From Amaranthus tricolor (lineage: Eukaryota > Streptophyta > Magnoliopsida > Caryophyllales > Amaranthaceae): DNA of 64,000 bases. Shown here one piece after another: positions 63,919 through 64,000 of the stretch. Every line of letters begins with the position of its first letter. The first letter of the stretch is position 1. The DNA is taken from NCBI RefSeq assembly GCF_026212465.1, contig NC_080057.1:12143879-12207878 (forward strand). Reading direction: 5' to 3'. A model generated the notes under the pieces. The model was not told the origin of the DNA. It made no database searches and saw nothing but the letters and a program-made list of their open reading frames with translations. The position numbers and the translations under genes were made by a program.

Positions 63919-64000
63919 TTGGTGTATATTATTGTGTTGAAGTGGTTAGAATTGAAAAACATACTCATATGCTTAAAATTACGAGCTAAGTTGCGATATT
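63919..64000 (+). repeat. 21-monomer higher-order unit, start of copy 6
   Basis: Begins with the same ttggtgta step and the aaacatactcatatgctt variant, then is cut by the window end. The array continues to the right. Confidence 0.85.

Larger units (their letters stand above)
13946..64000 (+). repeat. 169-bp satellite DNA array (about 295 monomers)
   Basis: Uninterrupted tandem array. Successive copies of the conserved step GGCACACAA lie 168 to 169 bp apart (for example 16484, 16652, 16821; then 16974 and 17143, where one monomer is shortened). Each monomer typically contains, in order, TTGGCACTTTCGCGCATAAA, a CAAACTTGGTTTG block, GCACGAAAC, GGCACACAACACTATTTGG, a TATATATTATTGTGTTGAAG block, CATATGCTA, AATTACGTG and GCGATTTTATGGG, ending in an AAGCTT site. 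Monomers differ noticeably from one another, while larger blocks of many monomers are copied almost exactly. I see no transposon or gene inside the array. It continues off the right edge. Confidence 0.97.

Noticed and set aside
13946..64000. Satellite derived from the adjacent retrotransposon
   Set aside because: I could find no stretch of the 169-bp monomer that resembles the LTR or internal region on either strand beyond short AT-rich words.
13946..64000. CRISPR array
   Set aside because: The whole monomer is repeated with gradual divergence. There is no constant repeat alternating with unique spacers, and the context is eukaryotic heterochromatin.

Overview
This 64 kb window is entirely repetitive, AT-rich DNA, most likely from the centromeric or pericentromeric heterochromatin of a flowering plant. 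The plant call is an inference. It rests on LTR termini of the TG...CA type, a primer-binding site of the initiator-Met tRNA class (TGGTATCA) usual for plant Ty1/copia-like elements, and a long tandem satellite with a monomer of about 169 bp. I could not identify the species or match either repeat to a named family from memory. No protein-coding gene, rRNA or tRNA is supported. All open frames are short and start mostly at alternative codons. In the satellite they recur because 169 is not a multiple of 3 and the monomer repeats.

Region 1 (1 to about 13945) is a head-to-tail array with a unit of about 2261 bp. I read the unit as one long terminal repeat (about 1230 bp) plus one short non-coding internal region (about 1031 bp) of a non-autonomous LTR retrotransposon. 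Neighbouring units share each LTR (LTR-internal-LTR-internal...). The window holds six complete LTRs, one LTR stub, five full-length internal regions, one internal region with a large deletion, and one internal region cut by the window edge. Every complete LTR carries a second LTR (about 610 bp) nested in the opposite orientation. Units up to about position 9930 are almost identical. From there to 13945 the sequence is clearly more diverged, so the homogenisation boundary falls inside the fifth LTR.

Region 2 (about 13946 to 64000) is a continuous array of about 295 monomers of the 169-bp satellite, abutting the retrotransposon array 34 bp inside an LTR. Near the junction the array is irregular, with truncated monomers and short local duplications of 5 to 7 monomers. 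Further in, larger blocks appear: about 2.5 kb (15 monomers) at 17.9-22.9 kb, a 6-monomer period (about 1015 bp) at 21.5-25.1 kb, a 13-monomer duplication at 28.2-32.6 kb, and a 20-monomer (3.38 kb) duplication at 38.4-45.3 kb. From about 45.3 kb to the end there is a regular 21-monomer higher-order repeat (about 3551 bp), with one copy shortened by exactly 6 monomers. A solitary copy of the same higher-order repeat lies at 33.1-36.7 kb.

The window therefore shows two independent tandem systems side by side: a satellite made from a retrotransposon, and a classical satellite with several generations of higher-order structure. Both appear to evolve by unequal exchange and conversion. Function (centromere, kinetochore chromatin) is inference only. 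All identity statements were made by eye, without alignment software.
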